A model generated the notes under the pieces. The model was given only the letters and a program-made list of their open reading frames with translations. It ran no database searches and was not told where the DNA came from. The position numbers and the translations under genes were made by a program. A stretch of DNA of 64,000 nt from Chryseobacterium sp. LAM-KRS1 (GTDB taxonomy: Bacteria > Bacteroidota > Bacteroidia > Flavobacteriales > Weeksellaceae): positions 434,001-498,000 of the forward strand of contig NZ_JAAOIZ010000004.1 in NCBI RefSeq assembly GCF_013184525.1, written 5' to 3'. This document shows, piece by piece, positions 50,191 to 58,411 of the stretch (positions are counted from its first letter, which is position 1; every line of letters starts with the position of its first letter).

Positions 50191-50664
50191 TTAGTAAATG
50201 TTCTCTTCAACCGGTAAACAGAATAATTTATCTTTTTTTATTACAATAAGATCATCAAAATAAAAACTTGCCTCAATATTCTTAATCTCGGCTAATTTTT
50301 GACCTGCTTTATTTTTGCATGTAAGTGTAAAGGAATGGGGAAGAACTCTTTTTAATGTCCATATTTGAGTTTCGGAATCGGAATGAGGCTGCTCTTCCAG
50401 TATAAGATCAAATAGCCACAAACAGTCTTCAAAATTAATCATATCATTAATCCCTTCTGTAAATTGGTATTCCTCCTTATAGTCGTGTAAATCCTGAGCA
50501 ACTGAATAAACATTATATAACTCATTCGCTGAGTTTCGACGAATATTGTGTTTGTTGTTCATGGTTTTAGTTTTTGTTATGGAAGAAGGTTTAAATTGAC
50601 GGAAAGATTCAGATGCTTCAAAATGTTTGTAGTAAGCATGTGATGGTTCAACGAAATTTTTCAT
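50191..50664 (-). CDS. DUF6876-like protein
   Basis: 157 residues. The middle 'FTEGINDMINFEDCLWLFDLILEEQPHSDSETQIWTLKR' follows the DUF6876 pattern 'TxGixxmaexxxcfWLfDxIxxxQ'. The N-terminal 35 residues are poorly conserved, and a start at 50562 (MNNKHNIRR) is possible; the ATG at 50664 fits the promoter box at 50706-50713. DUF6876 genes occur in mobile regions of Bacteroidetes, function unknown. It is divergent from an HTH regulator with a short shared control region. Confidence 0.65.
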   Translation of the reverse strand: MKNFVEPSHAYYKHFEASESFRQFKPSSITKTKTMNNKHNIRRNSANELYNVYSVAQDLHDYKEEYQFTEGINDMINFEDCLWLFDLILEEQPHSDSETQIWTLKRVLPHSFTLTCKNKAGQKLAEIKNIEASFYFDDLIVIKKDKLFCLPVEENIY

Positions 50665-50695
50665 GTTTTTAGAATTTTATTTTAATTTTGTTTTA

Positions 50696-50703
50696 TATCT
50701 TTG
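50696..50703 (+). promoter_or_regulatory. -7 box of the HTH gene (TATCTTTG)
   Basis: TATCTTTG fits TAnnTTTG and lies 39 bases before the HTH ATG at 50742. It overlaps in space with the minus-strand box at 50706-50713, so the two promoters face each other. Confidence 0.5.
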
Positions 50704-50705
50704 CA

Positions 50706-50713
50706 CAAATATA
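50706..50713 (-). promoter_or_regulatory. -7 box of the DUF6876 gene (TATATTTG on minus)
   Basis: CAAATATA on the plus strand is TATATTTG on the minus strand, about 42 bases upstream of the DUF6876 start. Its -33 element (CCAA at 50727-50730) is only 14 bases away and is weak. Confidence 0.5.
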
Positions 50714-50727
50714 GTCAAAATTTAGAC
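50714..50727. promoter_or_regulatory. Dyad operator candidate
   Basis: GTCAAAATTTAGAC is a 14-base dyad (12 of 14 bases symmetric) between the minus-strand -7 box and its -33 region, and at about +4 to +17 of the plus-strand transcript. The HTH protein encoded next to it is the natural candidate to bind it. Confidence 0.4.
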
Positions 50728-50741
50728 CAAAATAAAATAAA

Positions 50742-51233
50742 ATGGACAAAATAACAACCATAAAAGAAAGAATCCTATTTTATTTGGAGGAAAAGAGCAT
50801 TAAAAAGGAGTCTTTTTACAGGGAAACAGGTATGTCTGCTTCTAATTTCAAAGGAGCAGGACTAAAAAGTGACCTTGGTATTGATAAGGTTGTTAAAGTT
50901 TTAGAGGTGTATCCGGAGCTGAATGCTCACTTACATTGGCTTATAAAAGGAGAGGGGGTACTAGATTTAAGTAGTTCAGAGAAAGTATATGAGGTTGAAG
51001 AACAAGAATTACAACCTGATCATATGTTGAAGAGTAAAGATTTTAATGAAGATATAGGTGACCTATTAGCTAATATTTATGCCCAATACAACACACAGGA
51101 TAAAAGCTTGCTGTTCATCCAGAACCAGATATCGAAAATGGAAAAGAAACTGGAAGCCTCTATCGCTAAGCAAAGCAAATATTTGGAAAGAATTTTAGCT
51201 CAGGTCGAGGAAAAAGAATCAAGATCAAAGTAA
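50742..51233 (+). CDS. HTH-domain protein, phage-repressor-like
   Basis: 163 residues. The N-terminal 70 residues ('TTIKERILFYLEEKSIKKESFYRETGMSASNFKG' and 'IDKVVKVLEVYPELNAHLHWLIKGEG') have the pattern of a helix-turn-helix regulator common in Bacteroidetes prophages and mobile elements ('LNPEWLLTGEG'-like end). The C-terminal part (about 110-163, 'IQNQISKMEKKLEASIAKQSKYLERILAQVEE') is a coiled coil, probably for dimerisation. It shares a 77-base divergent control region with the DUF6876 gene. Confidence 0.8.
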   Translation: MDKITTIKERILFYLEEKSIKKESFYRETGMSASNFKGAGLKSDLGIDKVVKVLEVYPELNAHLHWLIKGEGVLDLSSSEKVYEVEEQELQPDHMLKSKDFNEDIGDLLANIYAQYNTQDKSLLFIQNQISKMEKKLEASIAKQSKYLERILAQVEEKESRSK

Positions 51234-51234
51234 T

Positions 51235-51492
51235 CTAGTTCTTGTTTACGATGATTTTTTCAGATCCTGATAATAATGTTTTAGTTCGGGTATTAAGAAT
51301 GAGGTAGCCGAGTTCGTTAGTAAAGACTTCCAAATCCTGCATGGTACCAATAAATCCATTATTGATCTCTTTTTTTACCAATCGCATTTTCTCAAGATAT
51401 TGCTCTTCGGACAAAATTTCCGCAATGTAGTCCTCCCAAAGTTTATCACTAAGAGCAACAAGAATTTTTAAACTTTCTCTGTGATTACTCAT
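51235..51492 (-). CDS. Small hypothetical protein
   Basis: 85 residues, mainly helical ('LKILVALSDKLWEDYIAEILSEEQYLEKMRLVKKEI') without signal peptide. No family recognised. It overlaps the upstream membrane-protein gene by eight bases, which suggests coupled translation, and is convergent with the HTH gene (one base between the stops). Confidence 0.6.
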   Translation of the reverse strand: MSNHRESLKILVALSDKLWEDYIAEILSEEQYLEKMRLVKKEINNGFIGTMQDLEVFTNELGYLILNTRTKTLLSGSEKIIVNKN

Positions 51493-52018
51493 TTTTTGTG
51501 ATATCGTTACGTTTGTATAATATGGAAGAAAACCTTTCTAAGGTACTATTATTAAATTTATCAATAACATTTATTTCTCTATAATAGTTGTCTAATCGAT
51601 AGATAAGATAAACAATTATAGCAATAATGGCGATAATCGCTATATCAGCATATCCGGAAATTATATTCTTATTGAAAAATATAAACTTAATATAGGTCGC
51701 TAAGTGAAAATATCCGGAAACAAAAACCACATAGAAGGTATATCTATGAGCTTTGAATAATCCTCCTAATGCAAGGAGGATTATGCACGATGGGATTGAT
51801 AGAAAATAGATTGCTGAATCTAAATCCAAACGCCTTTCGCCGGCATTATTTGCCAGCTGGACATTAACATCAATAAAATAACCCACAATATTATTCAGAA
51901 AAGGTAAGATCGCCGAAATCAACACGAATGCAGACATCGTAATCTGAATAATCAGCTTACTTAGGCCTATCCGGCTTTGTCGGGTCGATTGTGTCGGCGG
52001 TACTGTTGTTTGTTCCAT
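51485..52018 (-). CDS. Small integral membrane protein of unknown family
   Basis: 177 residues if started at 52018; starts at 52036 or 51937 are equally in frame. Four hydrophobic segments ('LIIQITMSAFVLISAILPFL', 'AIYFLSIPSCIILLALGGLF', 'FYVVFVSGYFHLATYIKFIFF', 'YADIAIIAIIAIIVYLIYRL'). No known motif. With the starts at 52018/52036 it overlaps the lipoprotein gene by 62-80 bases in another frame; with 51937 there is none. The choice is open. Confidence 0.55.
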   Translation of the reverse strand: MEQTTVPPTQSTRQSRIGLSKLIIQITMSAFVLISAILPFLNNIVGYFIDVNVQLANNAGERRLDLDSAIYFLSIPSCIILLALGGLFKAHRYTFYVVFVSGYFHLATYIKFIFFNKNIISGYADIAIIAIIAIIVYLIYRLDNYYREINVIDKFNNSTLERFSSILYKRNDITKNE

Positions 52019-52214
52019 CTTTTGAATCTGGCTCATTTGGTTTTTCTACTGGTTTTGTTACGGTATCGCTAACGATTTTTACATTTTTTGCCGCTTTTAA
52101 ATCTGCTTTTGTGCCTTCCGATTGTAAGGCGGGAGCGTCTTCATTACTTCTGTCATCACATGCTACCAAAAGTGTCAGCAATGCGATCCCGGATAAAATT
52201 AATTTTAAGTTCAT
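51957..52214 (-). CDS. Small lipoprotein
   Basis: 85 residues. Signal MNLKLILSGIALLTLLVAC with lipobox LVAC (Cys19). The mature 66 residues are unstructured, rich in Asp, Pro, Lys and Ser, with no Cys. It is the first of the three-gene minus-strand set (lipoprotein, membrane protein, small helical protein). No family recognised. Confidence 0.65.
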   Translation of the reverse strand: MNLKLILSGIALLTLLVACDDRSNEDAPALQSEGTKADLKAAKNVKIVSDTVTKPVEKPNEPDSKDGTNNSTADTIDPTKPDRPK

Positions 52215-52653
52215 AACAATATATTTTTTTTAACAACTTAAAGATAAGTCTTAAAACTTAAATTTAGCTTAAAAAAAATAGACTAATTCTTTTCATTGTG
52301 TAATAATAATAAAATTTTCTGTTATAAAAACCTTATATCACTGCGTAATGAAATCAAAAATAGTAAATAAATATTTACATTTTGCTATTTTTTAATAAAA
52401 TTTTCATTTTAAAATAAATTAACTGTTTTTATTTTTCTTAAATAATCTTTTTTTAGCACTGCATATTATTGCTGAAAATTTAACTCCGTCATCTTATTTG
52501 TAACGATCTCGTATTGTCTTTATTCTATAAAACGGCGTAAAAATCACAAAATTTTATGGTGCAGAGGGGTAACTCAATCACGTATTTATTTCATTAAACG
52601 ATATAAAAAAAGCCGTGAGAGAATCTCACGGCTTTTAAAATTTAAAAAAAAGA
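52215..52653. other. AT-rich intergenic region
   Basis: About 440 bases between the lipoprotein gene (minus, starts 52214) and the peptidase gene (minus, ends 52654). It contains the peptidase terminator (52608-52636) and must hold the lipoprotein promoter; CAAAAATA at 52355 (TATTTTTG on the minus strand) is a weak candidate -7 box. No reading frame above 20 residues looks real, and I see no RNA gene. Confidence 0.5.
52608..52636 (-). terminator. Intrinsic terminator of the S46 peptidase gene
   Basis: AAAAGCCGTGAGA (52608-52620) pairs with TCTCACGGCTTTT (52624-52636), loop GAA; a run of T follows on the minus strand. Confidence 0.8.
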
Positions 52654-54858
52654 TTATTTATTCTTTTTGGTAGATTTTACATGTTCAGCTTTTGCAGGAC
52701 GGGTTTTAGTGTCAGCTGGAGTGTTTTCACTTCTAACCAGCTTCAACTCGTCGATTAATCTTCTTGCACCAGCATACTTATCGATAGTCCAAAGAACAAA
52801 ACGTACATCAACGTTGATTGTTTTTTGCCATTCTTGTTCAAAAACAATATCACCACTTAAAGCTTCACTGTTTCCATCAAATGCGATCCCTATAAGGTTA
52901 CCGTCACCATCGATTACCGGAGACCCGGAGTTTCCACCTGTAATATCATTATTAGAAAGGAAATTAACTGGCATATAACCGGCAGCATCAGCATATTGAC
53001 CGAAGTCCTTCATGTTGTAAAGATCGATTACTCTTTGAGGAAGATCAAATTCTTCATCTCCTTTTTTGTATTTTCCTACCAAACCGGTCATGTCAGTATA
53101 ATAGTTATCTGTAACACCGAAGTAGTTTCTGTCTGTTCTGATAGGTAATTTATCAACAGTTCCGTATGTTAATCTCATAGTAGAGTTAGCGTCCGGATAG
53201 AACTTTTTCTCAGGCATGGATTTCATTAAACCAGCTAAGAATATACGGTTGTTTTTAGCAAAATTATCATCAATTTTAGAGAATTTTTCAGAAGATAACC
53301 TTTGATCTGTAGTGACCCCGTTAGCTATTTTTAAAAGTGGATCAGCGTCTAGCTTTAAACGATCCGGATTTAAAATAAAGTTAGTTACAGAGGTTTTATT
53401 AGCAAAAATAGATGAATAAGCAACGTTCGAAAGATTTTTAGAATCTAATGCCATAATAGTTGGAGATGCTACATCTTTATCTACTCTTGACTGATAAAGA
53501 CCAACCATTGAATTAAGCATTTCTCCTTCTAACTTAGTATTAAAGTTTTCATAAGCAGCTTTTACCGCAGCTTCAACTTTTGGTTTCATTGCTAATCTTC
53601 CTGCCATATCTTGTTCAGCATATGACTTAAGTACAGAGCCTACTTGAGAAGCAAGACTGATGTATTTAGCATTTCTATAGAGTTGGGTAGCATAATTTCT
53701 TTCAACATTTCTATTAGAAACTTGTTTATAATAGATTGAGATATCATCTAAAACTCCGTCATATTCTATATTTGCCGGTTGTAAAGCCCATTGCTTGAAA
53801 TTAGCTTCAGTTTTCTGCTTATCGGTGATTGTCCCGTTTTTGATAACAGCATCGATAGTTCCTTGTCTGTTTTTCCAGTAATTTGCTACTGATGCATATT
53901 GAGAAGCATAATTAATCTGAGTCGCCTTGTCTTTATCCATGTACTTCTTCATCACATCCATTGCTAATTTAGAAGCTTCTACCCAAGCCGGATAGTCCTT
54001 ATCTACCATTTGTTGAATTCCATAAGAAGTTAAATAACGGTTTGTTCTGCCTGGGTAACCAAGGATCATAGAGAAATCTCCAGGCTTAATTCCTTTAAGA
54101 GAAACCGGCAGGAAATGTTTAGGCTTTAAAGGGGTATTGCTTGGAGAGTACTCAGCAGGGTTTCCTGCTGCATCAGCATACACTCTGAAAACCGTAAAAT
54201 CTGCTGTGTGTCTAGGCCATTCCCAGTTATCAGTATCACCTCCAAATTTACCCAATGATGAAGGAGGTGCACCTACCAATCTTATATCTTTATAATCCTG
54301 ATAAACGAAATAATAAAACTCGTTTCCATTGAAGAAATCTTTTACTACTACTGTATACTTCCCGTTTTCAGAATTCTCAGCCTGAATAGCTTTAGTTTCA
54401 GCATCAATTACAGCTTTTCTTTCTTCGCCAGTCATTTTGTTGTTCAGCTTAGCATTGATTCTTTGCGAAGCATCATCCATTCTCACTAAGAATCTAACAT
54501 ATAGATCTTTAGCATTGAATTCGTCTTTTTGCTTCATGGCCCAGAATCCATTCTTCAGATAGTCTTTTTCCGGAGTAGAAGCTGCTGCAACAGCACCATA
54601 ACCACAGTGGTGGTTTGTGAAAATCAGTCCTTTATCAGAAACAATTTCACCGGTACAGAAGCCTCCAAAACTTACAATAGCATCTTTTAAACTAGAATTG
54701 TTTACGGAATAAATTTCTTCTGGAGTTAAATGCAAACCTTCTTTTTGCATGTCAACACCATTTAATCTTTTAATGAGCATTAGCAGCCACATACCTTCAT
54801 CCGCTCTCATCTGGGCAAAGCCCAATAAAAAAGTGAATAGTAGAAATAGTCTTTTCAT
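52654..54858 (-). CDS. S46 family dipeptidyl-peptidase, DPP7-type
   Basis: 734 residues with signal peptide (MKRLFLLFTFLLGFAQMRA). Catalytic His in 'FTNHHCGYGAV' (about 80-90), catalytic Ser644 in 'GGNSGSPVIDGDG', in the usual chymotrypsin-like order with an Asp in the 'DTDNWEWPRHTADF' region. In S46 enzymes the residue 18 positions after the catalytic Ser decides specificity: Arg for acidic P1 (DPP11), Gly for hydrophobic P1 (DPP7). Here it is Gly662 ('IAFDGNSEALSGD'), so DPP7-like: dipeptides with a hydrophobic second residue. Periplasmic; important in peptide-using Bacteroidetes. Confidence 0.92.
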   Translation of the reverse strand: MKRLFLLFTFLLGFAQMRADEGMWLLMLIKRLNGVDMQKEGLHLTPEEIYSVNNSSLKDAIVSFGGFCTGEIVSDKGLIFTNHHCGYGAVAAASTPEKDYLKNGFWAMKQKDEFNAKDLYVRFLVRMDDASQRINAKLNNKMTGEERKAVIDAETKAIQAENSENGKYTVVVKDFFNGNEFYYFVYQDYKDIRLVGAPPSSLGKFGGDTDNWEWPRHTADFTVFRVYADAAGNPAEYSPSNTPLKPKHFLPVSLKGIKPGDFSMILGYPGRTNRYLTSYGIQQMVDKDYPAWVEASKLAMDVMKKYMDKDKATQINYASQYASVANYWKNRQGTIDAVIKNGTITDKQKTEANFKQWALQPANIEYDGVLDDISIYYKQVSNRNVERNYATQLYRNAKYISLASQVGSVLKSYAEQDMAGRLAMKPKVEAAVKAAYENFNTKLEGEMLNSMVGLYQSRVDKDVASPTIMALDSKNLSNVAYSSIFANKTSVTNFILNPDRLKLDADPLLKIANGVTTDQRLSSEKFSKIDDNFAKNNRIFLAGLMKSMPEKKFYPDANSTMRLTYGTVDKLPIRTDRNYFGVTDNYYTDMTGLVGKYKKGDEEFDLPQRVIDLYNMKDFGQYADAAGYMPVNFLSNNDITGGNSGSPVIDGDGNLIGIAFDGNSEALSGDIVFEQEWQKTINVDVRFVLWTIDKYAGARRLIDELKLVRSENTPADTKTRPAKAEHVKSTKKNK

Positions 54859-54943
54859 TTTATAAAATAATTTTGTGTCGCTAATTTACTAATTTTTACG
54901 ATATTCCGGCCGTGATTGGTATGAAAATGGAAGGATAGGCTGC

Positions 54944-55378
54944 ATGAAAAAAATATTTATAAATCTTTTAGGAGTTTTGTTTTTAGGAATGATGATTAAT
55001 TGTTCATCAGTTCCGGGTAAAAACCCATCAGTTCAAAGGGAATGGATGCTTATATCTTTTGGGAAATTTGATAAAGAAGAAATGGTTAAAAGCCGCGCGG
55101 GAATTAATCTTACAGGAGCAATGGAAGGAGAAAAGATTCGTGGAGGGGCATTCATGGGGTGTAATAAAATGTTTTTTACCGGAGAGTTCAGAAAAAATGG
55201 GAAAATGAAGATTTCCGGAGTTGGAAGTACAATGATGGCTTGTCAGAATATGAAACTTGAGCGAGCGTTTGTTAATAGCTTTGAAAGGATTACGCGGTAT
55301 TCAGTGGAAGGTCATTTTCTTACTTTGTATGATGATAAAGGGATAGTGATGAAGTTTGTTGCTTCAGATTGGGATTAA
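54944..55378 (+). CDS. META-domain lipoprotein
   Basis: 144 residues. Lipoprotein signal MKKIFINLLGVLFLGMMINCSS. The META fold is given by 'REWMLISFGKF', 'GAFMGCNKMFFTGEFRKNGKMKISG' (about 64-88), 'STMMACQNMKLERAF' and 'YSVEGHFLTLYDDKG', as in HslJ-like proteins. Function unknown; often stress-related outer-membrane lipoproteins. Divergent from the S46 peptidase (85-base gap). Confidence 0.82.
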   Translation: MKKIFINLLGVLFLGMMINCSSVPGKNPSVQREWMLISFGKFDKEEMVKSRAGINLTGAMEGEKIRGGAFMGCNKMFFTGEFRKNGKMKISGVGSTMMACQNMKLERAFVNSFERITRYSVEGHFLTLYDDKGIVMKFVASDWD

Positions 55379-55406
55379 CAGTAATTTTTTGAAAAATGTA
55401 CAGATA

Positions 55407-55436
55407 AAAGAAGTCCGCTAATTAGCGGACTTCTTT
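55407..55436. terminator. Palindromic terminator (bidirectional)
   Basis: A perfect 30-nt palindrome (AAAGAAGTCCGCTAA and its mirror) between two convergent genes, with T-rich sequence after it. Confidence 0.75.
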
Positions 55437-55442
55437 CGGTTA

Positions 55443-55853
55443 TTAGTTTCTAGGAATAGTTTTTTTTATTTCTTCAAGTGTTGCCGTATTAGAAAGTCCC
55501 GTAACGGTTATTTTCTTATTAATAGGTTGACTTGCTTTACGTGAACGCCGGTTAGGAATTGTTGCTAAGACCTCATCAAAACTAGCTGTATTGGGAAGTA
55601 ATTTTCCTGAATTGTCCGATGTGTTTTTAGGTTTTAGATTTTGTTTTTTAACTTCAAGTCCATAATCTGATACCAGCCCGCTGTGTGGAGGATTGTTTTT
55701 ATTATACTGCTCATAATCTTTAATGAGCTTAGCTTCCTGTTCCTTTGCATTTTTTAAAATAAGGGCCTGATCCTGCGGCTCAGAAGTTTTATTTTCCTGG
55801 GCATACATACTTAGTCCTGATAATAGTAATGCGATGGTATATAATGATTTCAT
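55443..55853 (-). CDS. Secreted hypothetical protein
   Basis: 136 residues. Signal peptide MKSLYTIALLLSGLSMYAQ. The mature part is Lys/Asn-rich and contains two similar segments 'NTASFDEVLATIPNRR' and 'NTATLEEIKKTIPRN' at 88-103 and 122-136. No known family. Last gene of the operon that begins with the T9SS cargo and the 848-residue repeat protein. Confidence 0.65.
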   Translation of the reverse strand: MKSLYTIALLLSGLSMYAQENKTSEPQDQALILKNAKEQEAKLIKDYEQYNKNNPPHSGLVSDYGLEVKKQNLKPKNTSDNSGKLLPNTASFDEVLATIPNRRSRKASQPINKKITVTGLSNTATLEEIKKTIPRN

Positions 55854-55859
55854 AATTTT

Positions 55860-58406
55860 TTATTTAATGTTTACTAGTACTTTAATTTTTGCCGTTTCAT
55901 TCTGATTGTAATCCTGGAGAGCTTTTCCGATTACCTGTCCAATTCTGACTTTTTTGAGATTTGCTTTCATGGCAACTCCTGGTTTTGAAGAGGTTACTAA
56001 AAGGTCTCCTCTTTTAATTTTTCCTCCTTCAAGACAAACCTTTGTTGGGATCACTCCGATAACTCCCATGGGAACTTTTCCGGACAGATCTGCATCGATA
56101 TTTTCTTCAGTCAATAAAACCCCGGGTTTGGTTGCATAAACTCCTGCTACAAGTGTAGAGTAGGGCTTTGAGGACTTTTCTATCGTTCTGTCAGAGTCTG
56201 TTGAAATCACTAAAATGTCGCCGGGCTCATATTCAGAAACATTTCCTTCCACATCAAATGCTTCTGCAACGTCCGCACCGCTGTTTTGTGTTCCGCCATT
56301 AAAAAAGCCTCTTCCTGCTTTATTGATCCGGGCAACATTAACTGATGCACTTTGATAGACAGAAATATTACCAGATGGGCCCTGATGATTGACAAGAAGT
56401 GTGGAGCCGGTACCAGTAGTGGTTATGTGTACAACAGGTTGTCCGTTGGCATTATTAAAATTAGCAAATCTACCGGCCTTACCTGTTCCAAAATTGGGAA
56501 TAAAACCTGAGATCGCATTACCTGTTCCGTCGCATGATGCTTCTATACCATCGCCGCTACCACCCGCATTGGCGGTAATCCCGTTTCCATTCCCTTCCGT
56601 AAGGGCTAATACAGCCGGCCCATTTCCACTGGCATTTGATGAATAAAATAAGCCTCCATAGCCACCGGTTCCTGATGAAAGACCAAAAATACCTGCAGTA
56701 CCGAAATTAGCAAAAATGGAATTCACTTCACCTTTTACTGCCGGTGAGGTACCGGTTGTGCGATCCACCTTGAAGTTTCCTGCAGTACCATTACCAACAG
56801 TTTTCACAGAGATTACTTCGGTATCATTGTCTTCATTGAAAATTTCAAATCTACCGGCACGCCCAGTTGCAAAAGATGGAACCCATGCGTATAAAGCATT
56901 TCCGTTTCCATCAATATTTGTTTCCACACCATTACCGTTTTTGCCGGCATTGGCAGTGATTGCATTTCCATTTCCATCGGTGAGTGCCACCAAGGCGGGA
57001 CCGTTTCCGGCCGTATTAGAAGCATGGAATAAGCCTGCGAAACCTCCGGTCCCTGAGGATATTCCAAAAACACCGGCAGCTCCAAAATTGCCGAATATGG
57101 TTTTTACTTCACCTCTTACGGCAGCGGCGACACTATTGGTATTGTTAACGAGGAATGAAGAAGCATTTCCTTGTGTGTTATCAGGAATATTTCCATTTCC
57201 GTTGGTTTCGATTTCAAGTGTATTATTTTCATTGGTTTGATTGAAATTTTCGAATCGGCCAGCTTTACCTTTACTGTTGTTGAGTCCAACCTGGCCTAAA
57301 ACACCTATCGCTGTTCCGGTACTATTTGTTGCAATAAACCCCCTCACGCCATATCCTCCACCATCATTTCTTCCGACTACAGCACCAGCTATATCACTAG
57401 TTGTTCTTCCGACCACGGCTTCTCCGTTGCCGTTGTTATCACCTACAACACCTGCAGAGGATACTTGGCTTGTAATCCCATGTAGGGCAAAACCAGCTCC
57501 TGAAGTACTTCTCAATCCCGCACCGGTTCCTGTCGTAGAAATATTGACAACCGTTCCGTTACCCGCGGTTGAGGCAATAATCGCGCTGTTGGCATTGGAA
57601 TTATTAGTTATTGAAATATTAGCAGCAACCCCGTTTGTACTTATTGCGGCAAGTCCTGTTCCTGCGTTGCTGTTTGCATATACACCGTATCCATTTCCCG
57701 ATGCATTTCCATAAACACCCAGTCCATTAGGGGTAACTCCATATACTCCCCATCCGCTTCCGTTCTGACTGCCCCAGACCCCCACTCCTAATCCTCCTGT
57801 GCCATTATTGATTCCCCGGACTCCCGAAGAAAATCCACCGGCAGAAGTACTGGTTACAACACCCCTTATTGAAGCGATACTTGAAGTTGTTGTATTGTTG
57901 GTGCCTTCAATGGCTGCTCCATCACCATCATTGGTTAAAGCAAAAAGACTGGCTGTGCTATTTACGGTAGCTGAATATGGAAGGGTAAAACTTCCGCCAC
58001 CGCCTCCTGCAGATTTTGCGTACATTGCATAAGGAACGCTGAGAAGTTGGCTGGTGCCTGATATCGTATAGCTGGTTCCTCCTGACGGATCTGTTTCTGT
58101 TTTCAAATAATAATTTCCAGTGGTCCAGTTAATCGCGGCAAATGTCCCAGTAAGAACAGTTCCTGTACCTATTTCAAGGCTGATTAAACCATTGGCATTG
58201 GTATTTCCGGTCAACCTTTCTGAGTATACCACTGGGCCTGCGGCTGAGCCTTGAAGAACACTTACTTTTACTGCAATACTCTGATTGATGGTCAGTTGTC
58301 CCGAAAGATTTCGGATAACGGCCTGATAGCTCATTTTTTCAGGTACTTGTCCAAAGGCTAAAAAACAGCCCAGTATAAGCCCTAGTATGAGTAGATTTTT
58401 TTTCAT
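55860..58406 (-). CDS. Large Gly/Asn-rich surface protein with tandem repeats
   Basis: 848 residues. Signal peptide MKKNLLILGLILGCFLAFGQ, then 'VPEKMSYQAVIRNLSGQL', a frequent start in flavobacterial surface proteins. The middle (about 140-660) is built of Gly/Asn-rich turns of about 20 residues ('GNGxG', 'GxGVYxNxxG'), and within it about 130-residue units repeat, marked by 'GKAGRFENFN', 'GRAGRFEIFN' and 'GKAGRFANFN'. The C-terminal part ('GADVAEAFDVEGNVSEYEPGD', 'GKVPMGVIGVIPTKVCLEGG') resembles fibre-type cell-surface proteins. No sorting domain is seen; how it is anchored is unclear. Many long antisense ORFs here are shadows of its biased composition. Confidence 0.8.
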   Translation of the reverse strand: MKKNLLILGLILGCFLAFGQVPEKMSYQAVIRNLSGQLTINQSIAVKVSVLQGSAAGPVVYSERLTGNTNANGLISLEIGTGTVLTGTFAAINWTTGNYYLKTETDPSGGTSYTISGTSQLLSVPYAMYAKSAGGGGGSFTLPYSATVNSTASLFALTNDGDGAAIEGTNNTTTSSIASIRGVVTSTSAGGFSSGVRGINNGTGGLGVGVWGSQNGSGWGVYGVTPNGLGVYGNASGNGYGVYANSNAGTGLAAISTNGVAANISITNNSNANSAIIASTAGNGTVVNISTTGTGAGLRSTSGAGFALHGITSQVSSAGVVGDNNGNGEAVVGRTTSDIAGAVVGRNDGGGYGVRGFIATNSTGTAIGVLGQVGLNNSKGKAGRFENFNQTNENNTLEIETNGNGNIPDNTQGNASSFLVNNTNSVAAAVRGEVKTIFGNFGAAGVFGISSGTGGFAGLFHASNTAGNGPALVALTDGNGNAITANAGKNGNGVETNIDGNGNALYAWVPSFATGRAGRFEIFNEDNDTEVISVKTVGNGTAGNFKVDRTTGTSPAVKGEVNSIFANFGTAGIFGLSSGTGGYGGLFYSSNASGNGPAVLALTEGNGNGITANAGGSGDGIEASCDGTGNAISGFIPNFGTGKAGRFANFNNANGQPVVHITTTGTGSTLLVNHQGPSGNISVYQSASVNVARINKAGRGFFNGGTQNSGADVAEAFDVEGNVSEYEPGDILVISTDSDRTIEKSSKPYSTLVAGVYATKPGVLLTEENIDADLSGKVPMGVIGVIPTKVCLEGGKIKRGDLLVTSSKPGVAMKANLKKVRIGQVIGKALQDYNQNETAKIKVLVNIK
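56466..57266. repeat. Tandem about 130-codon repeats in the surface protein gene
   Basis: Three marker sequences for 'G[KR]AGRF' lie near 56475, 56855 and 57257, spaced about 380 and 400 bases, with similar text between them (for example 'AGVFGISSGTGGFAGLF' against 'AGIFGLSSGTGGYGGLF'). The repeats are divergent, not identical. Confidence 0.6.
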
Positions 58407-58411
58407 GGTAG

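Noticed and set aside
56716-57714. Long plus-strand ORFs (174 and 157 residues) opposite the repeat protein
   Set aside because: They are Pro-rich antisense readings of Gly-rich repeats, a composition artefact.
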